From: CAYNJG01 sp965216885
GTDB taxonomy: Bacteria > Planctomycetota > Planctomycetia > Pirellulales > Pirellulaceae
Assembly: GCA_965216885.1 (NCBI GenBank)
Contig: OZ244208.1
Location: forward strand, 62,001 to 126,000
DNA length: 64,000 bases
Direction of reading: 5' to 3'
This document shows positions 28,578 to 37,493 of the stretch, piece by piece (the stretch's first letter is position 1; each line of letters starts with the position of its first letter). Position numbers and translations under genes: made by a program. The notes beneath the pieces are model-generated. The model was not told the origin of the DNA, searched no databases, and saw only the letters and a list, made by a program, of their open reading frames with translations.

Positions 28578-28727
28578 ATGAACAACGACTCACTACATTC
28601 TCACAGCAATGACAACAACGTCGTGTCTCCATCCTCGTTTCCTCGGTCATTTTCTGAGCTGACTGCTAGGGACATCGCGTGGATTGTGTTTGGCGGTGCG
28701 TTGGCATTCTTGACTACGCTGATATAG
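28578..28727 (+). CDS. 49-aa single-TM small protein
   Basis: ATG at 28578, stop at 28725-28727. A polar N-terminal half rich in Asn/Ser is followed by one membrane helix (DIAWIVFGGALAFLTTLI) at the very end. No strong ribosome-binding site (CAAG only). Shorter than most gene finders report. Confidence 0.45.
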   Translation: MNNDSLHSHSNDNNVVSPSSFPRSFSELTARDIAWIVFGGALAFLTTLI

Positions 28728-28763
28728 AGCAGAACCTCGCGAAGACACGACGAGCGCATATAT

Positions 28764-30686
28764 TCATTCTGGTTTTGTTGTCACCAGCAGTGGCTCGGTT
28801 GACAACGACTCCGTACCCTCTACGTCGTATGCCCAAACGCTGATTTCATACTGTGTTTTGGGTTTGAGGCCGCCGATCTTGGCGGATGTTGCAGATCCGA
28901 CATCTATTGGGGAATAGCCTTTGTCTGTCTTGATGGCGATTCGCTCGTGGTAGGTTGGAATGACCTCGGATATCTGAATTCGATAGCCAGCGACCCATGG
29001 TTCTTCTATCGCCTTCCAAACGGCGCTAATCGATGGTGGCGCACCTTGAATCTGAAAGATTCCCTGAGCCGATCGAAATTCGATTGGGTGGGTTGTCAGT
29101 TTGGAAAGCTTCGCATCGTCGACCTGGGGTGTCTGCTCCAGCGGATACGGCGAGGCTGGCATGGAGTGGACAACTCGGCCTAGCCCCTGATCGTCGGAGC
29201 CGTCGTAAATCCGAGCGTTCACTGATACCGTTTCCGTCCCCCACCAAATCTCTTTGGCATCGATGGGCGAAACACAGTGGTTGAGTAACGCCAAACCGTC
29301 ACTGGAGTGAATGTTGCATCGCCGAATTGAAACGGATTGACCGCCGACGCCGGATACCTCAATGTCGCCGCCGTCGTTCTCGCGAAAAACGCTTCCGCTT
29401 ATGGCAAGCGACGGCCCATGCCCTTGGCTCGTGAATGAACGCGACGATCTTCGATTAATGATTGACAGGCCACCGCCGAATTCGACTGACTGGTTGCGAG
29501 CCACGAAGTTGTTGGAAAACGTGAGCGATGCACGATCCGTAAACACGCCTCCGCCCCATTTCGCGCCTCGATTGCCGACGATGATATTGCCTGTGACTTC
29601 GGCGGGGCCGCCATAGGTCCCTTCGATGTAGATTCCAGCACCGGTAGCCCTGCGTCGGTCAGTGCTTTCCATTCGCGACGCCCGATGCTCTCGCCTCGCT
29701 CGACCTTCATACATGATGCGATTGAAGAGGATTCGGTTTCCAACGATTTTGGGAACGCCGCGAACGCTGATGCCGCCTCCGATTGCTCGAGCCGAATTAT
29801 GGGTTATCGCGTTATTCTCAATGAGGGGCTTGCTGTGCGACTGGCCGGTCATCGATGTTTCGCCGAGACGCGGAGCACCGGTTGCGATGCCGCCGCCCGT
29901 GTGGGCCCAATTGTGCGCGATCGTGTTTCCGCGAATCGTCGATGGCGAGTAGTTGGTTGCAATCCCACCTCCTCGGCCACGTGCGGTGTTGTACGTGATT
30001 TCGTTTTTGATGATTTTGGGATGGCCACCTGCTGTTCGGATTCCGCCGCCGTCGCGGTTACATCGATTGAACGCGATCGTGTTATCTTGAATTACCGGGC
30101 TACCGCCACCGGAAAAGATGCCCCCGCCTTCTTCAGAATAGTTGTGACGAATGGTGCAGTGTGCAATCCACGGGGAAGCCCCAACGAGGTTAAACCCAGC
30201 GCCATATTCGACGATACAGTGTTCCAGTACACATCCGCTGATGAACTTTCCTTCCGACCCGAACTTGGCCGGCACCGATTCCGGCATGAGCTGTAGAAAG
30301 TGCCAGTCACCCGGTTTTGGGTCGGGCTGACTCGAAGTAAGCACGATTTGCGATTCTTGGCTTCCACGAGCAATGATCTGTCCCCTCACTATCAGTGAAA
30401 AACGATCGAATCGCACCTCGACGCCTGGCTCAATGGTCAAGGTTACTCCGTTCGGTACTTCGACATTCTGCGTAACAACGTACGGGCTATTTGCAGCCGA
30501 CCAAGTGGCTTCGCCATTCAGAACACCGCCAACTTTGGTGGACGCATTGAGCGAAGTTGTCCAGCAAACAGCAAAGGCAGATGCGAACGCGAGAAGATAC
30601 CTCACGGCGTAATCGGGTTTTGCCGTCAACCAAGACTGAGCTCGGTCAACGCGTTCAACGAGTGGATCATGACGTGCGCAGTCCAA
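28764..30686 (-). CDS. secreted parallel beta-helix protein with C-terminal fibronectin III-like domain
   Basis: 640 residues. After a signal-like segment (YLLAFASAFAVCWTTSLNA) comes VPNGVTLTIEPGVEVRF, then many PbH1-type coils with repeated N-x-I turns: PVIQDNTIAFNRCNRDGGGI, HPKIIKNEITYNTARGRGGG, STIRGNTIAHNWAHTGGGIA. This is the right-handed beta-helix fold seen in NosD and polysaccharide-active proteins. The last 100 residues (KIGGLKPKTQYEISVWAYD) form an FN3-like domain. Probably a surface protein; no catalytic site is claimed. Confidence 0.8.
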   Translation of the reverse strand: MDCARHDPLVERVDRAQSWLTAKPDYAVRYLLAFASAFAVCWTTSLNASTKVGGVLNGEATWSAANSPYVVTQNVEVPNGVTLTIEPGVEVRFDRFSLIVRGQIIARGSQESQIVLTSSQPDPKPGDWHFLQLMPESVPAKFGSEGKFISGCVLEHCIVEYGAGFNLVGASPWIAHCTIRHNYSEEGGGIFSGGGSPVIQDNTIAFNRCNRDGGGIRTAGGHPKIIKNEITYNTARGRGGGIATNYSPSTIRGNTIAHNWAHTGGGIATGAPRLGETSMTGQSHSKPLIENNAITHNSARAIGGGISVRGVPKIVGNRILFNRIMYEGRARREHRASRMESTDRRRATGAGIYIEGTYGGPAEVTGNIIVGNRGAKWGGGVFTDRASLTFSNNFVARNQSVEFGGGLSIINRRSSRSFTSQGHGPSLAISGSVFRENDGGDIEVSGVGGQSVSIRRCNIHSSDGLALLNHCVSPIDAKEIWWGTETVSVNARIYDGSDDQGLGRVVHSMPASPYPLEQTPQVDDAKLSKLTTHPIEFRSAQGIFQIQGAPPSISAVWKAIEEPWVAGYRIQISEVIPTYHERIAIKTDKGYSPIDVGSATSAKIGGLKPKTQYEISVWAYDVEGTESLSTEPLLVTTKPE

Positions 30687-30841
30687 GGTTTTCTCCGTTA
30701 TAATCTGGGGCTAACTTGACGATTGGACCATGGACGAAGTGCGCTTGGCACCAGAAAGGAATGACTGCGATCGTTGATAGCCCACCGAAGTGGGAAACTC
30801 AAGCGCCAACCAACGAATTTCTGATCAGTGGAGAATCAACG

Positions 30842-32296
30842 ATGAGAAGTGGTCCCCAAACATTGTCGCTTATTGTTCTTGCAGTTCTGTGGTGCTGTAC
30901 CACCTCGGTCTTTGCTGGAACTCATCACTTGATTCGATTTATTCGCCCAGGACAGCTTTCTGGCTACGGTCTAGAAACGATGCAGTTCTCGCCGGATGGC
31001 TCCATCTTGGCTATTGCCACCACGGATGGCGTCGTCTCGTACGTCAACCCCGACAGCGGAGAAAAGGTTGGTACATTCAAGCACAGTCCATTCTCAATAA
31101 GTTTTTCCAAGGATGGTACGCGACTCTTGATGATAGGTCGCCGTCGCACCGAGCTAATCGACATGATTGCGGGCATCCCTGCCAAGATTGACAACACGGA
31201 ACGGAATGAAAAAGGCGTCATTGGAATCAGTTTCAACCTCAAAGACGGGAAACTGGTGATCACCACATTGCGCCCAGGTAGTCCCGCAGAGAAGGCCGGA
31301 ACCATTGCAGTGGGTGACGAACTGGTCGCTGTCGCGGCTGGAAAATCGGGTGACTTTCGCAGAGTGGTTGGTCAATCCGTAGAACGGACGCTCGAAATGC
31401 TGCGAGGAAGACCGGGCGAGTATGTGCGACTCAAGACCGTGCCGAAAGGGACAATTGAAGATCGTGAAGTGTTATTGAGGCGGGCTGCTCTTCGGACGAC
31501 GGCGTCGGGAACCGAGATTGTTCCGTTTGAAGAAGTCGTTGTCGACGAGAATCTGGCATGGTGTATATCGGATGGCAGCCAAGCCTTTTACAACGCAAAG
31601 AACGGCAAGCTCGTTTCTTCTTTTCGACTAGCTGACATCGTGAACAACGTCGGTTGGCACGCGATATCGCCAGACAATAAACATTGCGCATTTCTTGGTC
31701 GTCGGCTGAAGCCCAATGAAAAAGAGTTTGCGATTGAGGTGTTTGATATTGGCACACGAGAGAGAGTTGCTTTTCACACGGCCATTGAGTCACGAAATGC
31801 GAGCACTTTCGTAGCCGTAAGCGCTTTCTGGGGATTTCACTACTCGCCCGACAGCGCGCACATCCTTGTTGGGACGTGGAGTGGCATTCAGGTAATCGAC
31901 GCAGCAACCGGCAAAGAGTTGCATCAAATTGACACCCGCGAGGGAGCAACTGAGTTTGCAGCGCCCGGACAGAAGCTAACCGAGTCGTGGCGCATATCTG
32001 AGTTTAGCCTGTCATCGCGCGATATGTTGGCAGTCGGTGTTGGTAATGGCACCGTTCGGCTATTTGACTTCAAGAATGGGAAGTACTTAACGACGCTCCC
32101 GAAACGTGATGAAGACGACAAGCCAATAACTGGCATCGAGTTTTCGCCCAACGGAAAGTGGTTGGCGTACTTCAACAACGATCGTCTGCACATGGTAGAT
32201 GTGGACGAGTACTATCCGAAGGAATCCAATGTTAGTTCGGACGCATCAGGTGATGATGCCCCTGCGGCAGCGACGGAAGAAGCAGTTGCGCAGTAG
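30842..32296 (+). CDS. secreted WD40-like propeller with inserted PDZ domain
   Basis: ATG at 30842 with GGAGA upstream, which opens a signal peptide (LSLIVLAVLWCCTTSVFA). 484 residues. Propeller blades are seen as MQFSPDGSILAIATTDG, ISFSKDGTRLLMIG, FHYSPDSAHILVGTWSG and IEFSPNGKWLAYFNND. Between blades lies a PDZ domain (GVIGISFNLKDGKLVITTLR, GSPAEKAGTIAVGDELVAV). The tail is acidic and Ala-rich. A scaffold or regulated protease adaptor is possible; no protease is encoded next to it. Confidence 0.75.
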   Translation: MRSGPQTLSLIVLAVLWCCTTSVFAGTHHLIRFIRPGQLSGYGLETMQFSPDGSILAIATTDGVVSYVNPDSGEKVGTFKHSPFSISFSKDGTRLLMIGRRRTELIDMIAGIPAKIDNTERNEKGVIGISFNLKDGKLVITTLRPGSPAEKAGTIAVGDELVAVAAGKSGDFRRVVGQSVERTLEMLRGRPGEYVRLKTVPKGTIEDREVLLRRAALRTTASGTEIVPFEEVVVDENLAWCISDGSQAFYNAKNGKLVSSFRLADIVNNVGWHAISPDNKHCAFLGRRLKPNEKEFAIEVFDIGTRERVAFHTAIESRNASTFVAVSAFWGFHYSPDSAHILVGTWSGIQVIDAATGKELHQIDTREGATEFAAPGQKLTESWRISEFSLSSRDMLAVGVGNGTVRLFDFKNGKYLTTLPKRDEDDKPITGIEFSPNGKWLAYFNNDRLHMVDVDEYYPKESNVSSDASGDDAPAAATEEAVAQ

Positions 32297-32357
32297 CCAT
32301 GCGGCGTCGCGACCAAGTCATCTATGTTGTAACGATCGGCCAATTAGGTTCTGAATT

Positions 32358-32375
32358 GGCGGGCTTTCGCCCGCC
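32358..32375. terminator. bidirectional hairpin terminator
   Basis: GGCGGGC and GCCCGCC pair perfectly around a TTTC loop, and a T-rich run (GGGTTCTTATTCTT) follows on the + strand. It separates the convergent genes at 30842 and 32382. Confidence 0.7.
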
Positions 32376-32381
32376 GGGTTC

Positions 32382-32639
32382 TTATTCTTCGTCGTTTTCC
32401 GCTTCATCGGTGTCATTGATGATGTGGTCGAACGCCTTTTGTGCGGCGTATGCGACTTGGAGCAGGTCATCTCGCGAGAAGCTGTCCGAGTCGTGGAACT
32501 CGCCCTCGTCATCGGTGTAGACGCGGGTGATGGTAACGTTGAACCACTCCCCTTTCTTGTTGCTGTTCTTCCAAAGCTTCGCGACAACTCCTCGTCCAGC
32601 CTTGATTCGAATTGGTTTCTTGTTTTTCTGTTTTGCCAT
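32382..32639 (-). CDS. small plasmid-type protein, paralogue of the one at 54580
   Basis: 85 residues: a basic N-terminus (MAKQKNKKPIRIKAGRG), then WFNVTITRVYTDDEGEF, DSDSFSRDDLLQVAYAAQKA and an acidic tail. The product of 54580-54885 shares NVT-x-x-R-x-Y-x-D, DS-x-SF-x-RDDL and the following helix. Both genes occur among plasmid-backbone genes. Function unknown; a single-strand or nucleoid-binding role would suit the charge pattern but is not shown. Confidence 0.7.
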   Translation of the reverse strand: MAKQKNKKPIRIKAGRGVVAKLWKNSNKKGEWFNVTITRVYTDDEGEFHDSDSFSRDDLLQVAYAAQKAFDHIINDTDEAENDEE

Positions 32640-33133
32640 TTTTCAGTTCCTCCGTTAGGAAATGTTCTGTTGTTCATTCACCACGTCCGATGAACACGGA
32701 ACATTTCAGAGGGGGAACGACGCGAGCTTGGCGGCCGAGCAGACCGGCGGTGACGATAGCAGGTGAATGACAGACTTGTCTGGCGTGAGCGTGCCTGAGC
32801 CGTCAACACTCGGCTGCCGCGAGTGGAAATCCAAAGGCAAAACCGATAATCAGAATCTTTCGGGTGGCTGGATGTGCGAATTGAAAGTGTTGTGGACAGC
32901 AATCGAACTGCTAGTGGTTCCTCGTTTGCCGTTGACTTGGACCGAGGTCGAGCTGGCCTCACTCGGATGAAAGGGATGACGTCCAAGTGCGTCGCCGCTA
33001 TTCATGGGCCACAACATCGTGGCGTCAGTGACGGTCGAAGAGAAGAATAATGAGCCCCGGTTGGCGTGCAGCAAACCATGGGCCCGTGTCGGAAGTTGCG
33101 AGGCGTAGCTCGGTCCTTCGACAGGATTGATAA

Positions 33134-33331
33134 CTAGTCGTCGCGTTGTGGATGCGAGATCACCCATTCGACCAAAGAGTGAATTGCTGACTCATGGAGC
33201 TTTCCGGCGCCGGGTGGAAATCCTCCCCTCGCAAGCCACGCGCGGAGGTTTTCGGCATGTTGCGCTGCACCGATCCACTCTTCTCTTGCGATACTCGACA
33301 GAATCATTGAGAAACAAACGTCGGGGTCCAT
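33134..33331 (-). CDS. small hypothetical plasmid gene, 65 aa
   Basis: The ATG (33331) follows the stop of the upstream gene by one base, and the GAGGAGGA inside that gene's end is a strong ribosome-binding site. The product (MDPDVCFSMILSSIAREEW, then AENLRAWLARGGFPPGAG) is helical with no known domain. Last gene of the ArdC operon. Confidence 0.65.
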   Translation of the reverse strand: MDPDVCFSMILSSIAREEWIGAAQHAENLRAWLARGGFPPGAGKLHESAIHSLVEWVISHPQRDD

Positions 33332-33332
33332 A

Positions 33333-33545
33333 TTAGTCCTCCTCCGCGTGGCAATCGGGACACGTCCCGAGATGCGTTTGCCAATCGAAAGGCGAACGCG
33401 TCTTGTCGTCGAACGGGACTTCGCGAATCGACTCCTCATAACTGCGGACCTCCGTGATGTCGGTCCAGTCATTTGGCAGCTTCGTGACAAAGTCGAAATC
33501 GTTTCGGTCACACGAGCCGCAACCGAGTCGAATCTTTCCGGTCAT
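33333..33545 (-). CDS. small zinc-ribbon-like protein, 70 aa
   Basis: Two Cys pairs, CGSCDRND near the N-terminus and CPDC near the end, can bind one zinc. Its ATG overlaps the stop of the ArdC-like gene by four bases (ATGA). No known name. Operon position suggests a plasmid accessory function. Confidence 0.65.
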   Translation of the reverse strand: MTGKIRLGCGSCDRNDFDFVTKLPNDWTDITEVRSYEESIREVPFDDKTRSPFDWQTHLGTCPDCHAEED

Positions 33546-34384
33546 GCTGCCACCTCATCCGATTCGGTGAGCTGAGACGCGTGTGCTTGAATGCCTTCGA
33601 GAATCTTGGCAGCCGTCTTCTGGATATGGTCCATCGACTTGGCCAACACTTCGGCATCGCCGTTGTAGAGCTGGATGTAGTCGGCGGAGTGCTCGAGAGT
33701 TTCGAGCCCCAGTGCCTGACAGACGACATGCGATACTGCTTCGGCTTCTGTTTCACGAATGGTTTTCGTGGTCTCACGCCGACGTTCAGACGGCTGGTGG
33801 AGAATCTCATGGCTCAGCTCATGAACCAAAACTCCGAGACGGGCAGCCGGCTCGGGATCGGGTGCGACCACGATCGTCCCCTTCTTCGACAAGCCTTCCG
33901 CGCCGCCGGGGATGGCTTCGTACACCAGTTCAATTCCGTGCGAGCGAATCAATGCTTCGACAGCTTCGATGTTGTCGCCGGGATCGCCCGATACTTCGGC
34001 GAACTCCGGCAGATCGTCTCCTTCTGTCTGAGAAACATCGAAAACATGAACGACTTTGAAACCGAAGATTAATTTCTCGTTCGATTCGTCACGAGAGCAT
34101 CCGTCATCGTCCTTCTTTCGACCGATCATCGGTGCGATGATGTCGATTCCCTTCTCGCCTTTCTTGACGGTGCGACCGAGTTTCTTCCACGCGCGGAAGC
34201 CCTGCACGATTTTCGCTTCCGGGAATTGCAGCGCAACCAAAATGCAGTTGTTGAAACTGTACCTTGGAAAGCGAGCCATCACGTCGAGGTACTTCTGCAA
34301 GCGATCGCTCTTACCTGACGCAAGGGCTTCGTTCAATTCACGAATACCACGTTCCACCAGTTCACTAACTTCTTCACGTTTCAT
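33542..34384 (-). CDS. ArdC-like antirestriction protein with zincin metallopeptidase domain
   Basis: The ATG at 34384 has GGAGG just upstream. 280 residues. The first half (YSFNNCILVALQFPEAKIVQ, GFRAWKKLGRTVKKGEKGID) is the ArdC/DUF1738 single-strand DNA-binding domain. The second half has LGVLVHELSHEILHQ, a zincin HExxH with further acidic residues (ETEAEAVSHVV). ArdC proteins protect incoming plasmid DNA from restriction. Two small genes follow in the same operon and a structured leader precedes it. Confidence 0.85.
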   Translation of the reverse strand: MKREEVSELVERGIRELNEALASGKSDRLQKYLDVMARFPRYSFNNCILVALQFPEAKIVQGFRAWKKLGRTVKKGEKGIDIIAPMIGRKKDDDGCSRDESNEKLIFGFKVVHVFDVSQTEGDDLPEFAEVSGDPGDNIEAVEALIRSHGIELVYEAIPGGAEGLSKKGTIVVAPDPEPAARLGVLVHELSHEILHQPSERRRETTKTIRETEAEAVSHVVCQALGLETLEHSADYIQLYNGDAEVLAKSMDHIQKTAAKILEGIQAHASQLTESDEVAA

Positions 34385-34440
34385 GATTTTCCTCCGAGGA
34401 ATGCTGCATCCGGCAATGCAGGGAAGAGATGAATGAGGGC

Positions 34441-34563
34441 CTGCCGGCGGCCCGCTGGATATGGGCCACGGCAACTCAAGGTGGAGTCTTTCGCGCATGC
34501 GAAAGCAGCAGCGAACGCCAACGGCGCGAGCGGACCTTGACGCCGTGGCACAATCAGAGAAGC
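34441..34563 (-). promoter_or_regulatory. structured leader element, copy A
   Basis: Lies upstream of the ArdC-like gene. It shares most of its sequence with 36111-36240: GGCGGCCCG, GGTGGAGTCTTT, GCAGCAGCGAACGCCAACGG, GAGCGGACCTTGACGCCGTG. The hairpin at 34488-34505 (CTTTCGC, loop, GCGAAAG) covaries with copy B: a C-G pair here is a T-A pair there. Confidence 0.6.
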
Positions 34564-34629
34564 TGACGGACAGACCAGCCCAATCAGTAAAGGATTGAAC
34601 CGACCTTCGATTACGAGGGACGATTCGTT

Positions 34630-34920
34630 TTAGCTGAAGAGTTCGCCTTGTTGACTGGAACAATTAGAAATCGAGGGCAGCTCGGATCGCAGTTTCTCGA
34701 TCGTTTCGTCGTCAACATCGTTCACGTTGAATTCCGGACTTGTCGGATCGGGCGAACAACTGAAAATCGTCCGACCGCGTAGCAGACCGCGTTCGATCGC
34801 GTTGTGGTTCGACCACTGGACCTCCTCGCGCAACTCGTCGACCGCGTTTCGTAGAACGAGCACTTGCGCAGTCAGTTCCGAAATCGCTTCAGCAAGTTCC
34901 GATTCCGAGGTTTTTGACAT
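34630..34920 (-). CDS. hypothetical protein with coiled-coil N-terminus
   Basis: 96 residues. The first 45 (ESELAEAISELTAQVLVLR, NAVDELREEVQW) form a likely coiled coil; the rest (FNVNDVDDETIEKLRSELP) is acidic. No family recognised. Lies just downstream of a DUF1419-like gene on the same strand. Confidence 0.55.
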   Translation of the reverse strand: MSKTSESELAEAISELTAQVLVLRNAVDELREEVQWSNHNAIERGLLRGRTIFSCSPDPTSPEFNVNDVDDETIEKLRSELPSISNCSSQQGELFS

Positions 34921-34932
34921 GGTTCGCTCCGG

Positions 34933-35262
34933 TCAAAGATGGAGCGAAACGCCAGTCAAGTCGCAAAACGTCCGAGTCTCATCGTTCGTCAGCTCGCGCG
35001 CGAAATAGGCGTCTTGCACTTGCCAGAAGAGTCGGAATGGCCCTGATCCCTCGCCAAACGCAAACACGTTACCCTGCATCCATCGCGGAGGGAGCAGTTC
35101 GAGGAAATACCAGTATGTTCGCTGGTCGATTTCGTAGAGTCTTCCGGGTTCGAACCATGGAACCTCGTCTTCCGATGCCGTCAATGGCTCTGCCCCAAGA
35201 AGTCCGCGAAAGAAATCCCATACATTTCTGGGCTCGTCATTGTCGATTTGCTTCGCAGTCAT
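34933..35262 (-). CDS. DUF1419-like protein
   Basis: The ATG at 35262 has GAGGTG upstream. 109 residues: LYEIDQRTYWYFLELLPPRW and MQGNVFAFGEGSGPFRLFW match my memory of the DUF1419 family found on rhizobial plasmids. Function unknown. It forms an apparent operon with the gene at 34630. Confidence 0.6.
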   Translation of the reverse strand: MTAKQIDNDEPRNVWDFFRGLLGAEPLTASEDEVPWFEPGRLYEIDQRTYWYFLELLPPRWMQGNVFAFGEGSGPFRLFWQVQDAYFARELTNDETRTFCDLTGVSLHL

Positions 35263-35511
35263 TCTGCACCTCGTTCGCTTAAGTAAAACCAAACGAAAAC
35301 CAATGCACGCCACCGGTTTTCTGCTGACGACCGACGTCAACAGAAAACGCAGCGGACTTTGACTTCCCGAACAACAAAGGAACGAACTGTCGTGAGAAGT
35401 ATCACGAACCTGACGAAAACACAAAGGAATGAGCCGAGATTGACGTGTTCGATGTTGTAGCATGATGGAAAAGAGCCGCCCGAGAACCGGACGGCGTCAG
35501 CACGAATGTGC

Positions 35512-36060
35512 TTAGGATTCGGAGGAGAGCGGTGGAATGGTTAGAGCTTCTTGTTGTAGCTTGGGTGGCTCCCAGTTTAGAACTTCAGCGAATCGACTCC
35601 AAAGTTCCTTGATTTGAGACGGAGAACTTGCCAACCAAACTGTGTCGAGTAACTCTTCTTTTTCCGCGAGAAGATGTTGGATTTTCTTGCCGAGTTCCGA
35701 TTGACTGAGCAACTCACGTTCGTGGACTAGCCGACGTCGTTTGATAGCCGCCGAGACTTCGTGGGGTTGGCAGTATGATCGATGAAGGTTCTCTACTGGC
35801 TCGCCACTAACAATCGATGCCATCTCAGCCCAAAGCTCGCGTTCACGGTCCTCCAGTCGTTTTCGATCGTCAGCAACCTTTTCACGCTCCTCTCGCAGTT
35901 CTTTCAAACCAAGCGAGGCCCACGACTGTTCGTCAGCTTTCTTTCGAATCCGTTCGAAGAAAACGGGGTCTTCCGTTGCCTGCAACTCTTCGATCGCGTG
36001 GTCGATTCGTCGCGCTATCCGATCTTTCCAATGCTCTTTCTCTTTTACTGTCAATGACAT
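35512..36060 (-). CDS. coiled-coil hypothetical protein
   Basis: The ATG at 36060 has GGAGG upstream. 182 residues, rich in charged heptads (LKELREEREKVADDRKRLED, LGKKIQHLLAEKEELL). No catalytic motif. A structured leader (copy B) lies upstream of it, as for the ArdC gene. Confidence 0.6.
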   Translation of the reverse strand: MSLTVKEKEHWKDRIARRIDHAIEELQATEDPVFFERIRKKADEQSWASLGLKELREEREKVADDRKRLEDRERELWAEMASIVSGEPVENLHRSYCQPHEVSAAIKRRRLVHERELLSQSELGKKIQHLLAEKEELLDTVWLASSPSQIKELWSRFAEVLNWEPPKLQQEALTIPPLSSES

Positions 36061-36110
36061 GATGTTCCTCCATCGTGGCGTCCGGCTATACGCCTTATCA
36101 TTCTTGCTAC

Positions 36111-36240
36111 TGGACCAGCCGGCGGCCCGAACGAATGACGGCACGGCAAGTCAGGGTGGAGTCTTTTGCGCAGCAAAAGCAGCAGCGAACGCCAACGGTG
36201 TGAGCGGACCTTGACGCCGTGGCATAATGAGAGAAGCCGC
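36111..36240 (-). promoter_or_regulatory. structured leader element, copy B
   Basis: Close relative of 34441-34563. The hairpin at 36163-36179 (CTTTTGC, loop GCA, GCAAAAG) keeps seven pairs although one pair differs from copy A. It precedes the gene at 35512 on the minus strand. The conserved 3' block GGACCTTGACGCCGTGGCA is the longest identity. Confidence 0.6.
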
Positions 36241-36296
36241 AGGTTTTAAGTGCCTAGCCGATCCGATGTTGATAGATCGATGCGTGCGTTTGATCG

Positions 36297-36548
36297 CTAG
36301 GAGTCGGGAAGGATTGACCCAATAAAGGCTGACCGCTCGCAGATTAATGACAGCGCCGTGCGACGATGGCCCGCGCGGACGGCCTCGCGGATGACCGGCA
36401 ATTCCTTGGCATCGAGCACCGCCCAGAATTCGGCGACGGATTTGCCGGTTTGAGGTCGGACGAGTGCATCGGTCTCAAGATGAAGAGATCGTATACCGCC
36501 AACATCAATGGTTCCACGAAATGATTGAAGCATTTCTACTCGTACCAC
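36297..36548 (-). CDS. possible small gene after parB
   Basis: 83 residues from a GTG that lies 23 bases after the parB stop. Product: helical, SVAEFWAVLDAKELPVIREA. No family recognised and no clear ribosome-binding site; it may be spurious. Confidence 0.3.
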   Translation of the reverse strand: MVRVEMLQSFRGTIDVGGIRSLHLETDALVRPQTGKSVAEFWAVLDAKELPVIREAVRAGHRRTALSLICERSAFIGSILPDS

Positions 36549-36571
36549 GTTTTGATACGAGAAGTAAAGCG

Positions 36572-37492
36572 TTAGTCGATACGAATGTTGTTTTTGATGC
36601 GTAGCTCGACATCCTCGTTGATTTGATCGATGGCGTCCTTGAGTTCGTAGTACGTCCGAGCGCTACCGTCGGCGGGTGGAGTGGCGACGATTCTCCAGCC
36701 GTTCTCTGCGATGAACTCAAGCTTCTTTGATTTGCCGCGAGCGGCTGACTTCTTTTTGGGTCGTCGAGGCTTGACCGCCTCTTGCGTTTCCTTCAAAGTC
36801 ATCCCGTTCGTGGCTTGAGTTGCCAATTCTCGCTGACGAGTTTCGTCGTCCAGCTTGCTGATTTCGTAAGCGGATCGCGCTGCCAGTTCTCCAGCATCGA
36901 CTTTCGCTTGAACGTCTTCGGGGAGGTCAAGTAGCGCCAATGCTCGGCTAACAGTCGACGCGGGAACATGTAGCGATTCAGCAACCTGCTTCCCGTTCCA
37001 ACCGTGAAGTTCCATCAACGCTGAGAAGCCACGGGCCTGCTCGATCGGGGATAAGTCTTCGCGGAGTAGATTCTCGATCATTTGCTGTTCGAGGATTTCT
37101 GCTTCTGTGAGATCACTTTCATCGAACCGACAGTCGATCGTCTCCAGTTTGGCAGCTCGAGCTGCTCGCCATCGACGTTCGCCGTAGACGATGATCCACT
37201 TATCGACTTCTGCCGACCAACGAACGCGTATCGGGGCGAGTTGCCCCTTATGTTTGATGCTATCGGCCAATTGATTGATCGCATCCGCTGAGAATTCACT
37301 ACGTGGCTGCGACGGATCGGGAATGACTTGGTCAATCTGGATACGACCGAAGTTTCGGAGTGGCCGACGTCCCACGTCTTTCGCTGACGCAACGGGGCTT
37401 AGCTTTGGTCGTGGAATCGACGGCTCTCGAACGCCAATAGATTCATCAAGATTCATCTCTAGCCTTTCAAGGGTGCTGTGTGTGGTTGCCAT
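36572..37492 (-). CDS. parB: ParB family partition protein
   Basis: 306 residues from the ATG one base after the parA stop. The ParB N-domain has IVYGERRWRAARAAKLETI and IENLLREDLSPIEQARGFSA; a helix-turn-helix follows (NGKQVAESLHVPASTVSRAL). Works with ParA and a centromere site to partition a plasmid or chromosome. Next to a replication initiator gene, so a plasmid system is likely. Confidence 0.88.
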   Translation of the reverse strand: MATTHSTLERLEMNLDESIGVREPSIPRPKLSPVASAKDVGRRPLRNFGRIQIDQVIPDPSQPRSEFSADAINQLADSIKHKGQLAPIRVRWSAEVDKWIIVYGERRWRAARAAKLETIDCRFDESDLTEAEILEQQMIENLLREDLSPIEQARGFSALMELHGWNGKQVAESLHVPASTVSRALALLDLPEDVQAKVDAGELAARSAYEISKLDDETRQRELATQATNGMTLKETQEAVKPRRPKKKSAARGKSKKLEFIAENGWRIVATPPADGSARTYYELKDAIDQINEDVELRIKNNIRID

Positions 37493-37493
37493 A

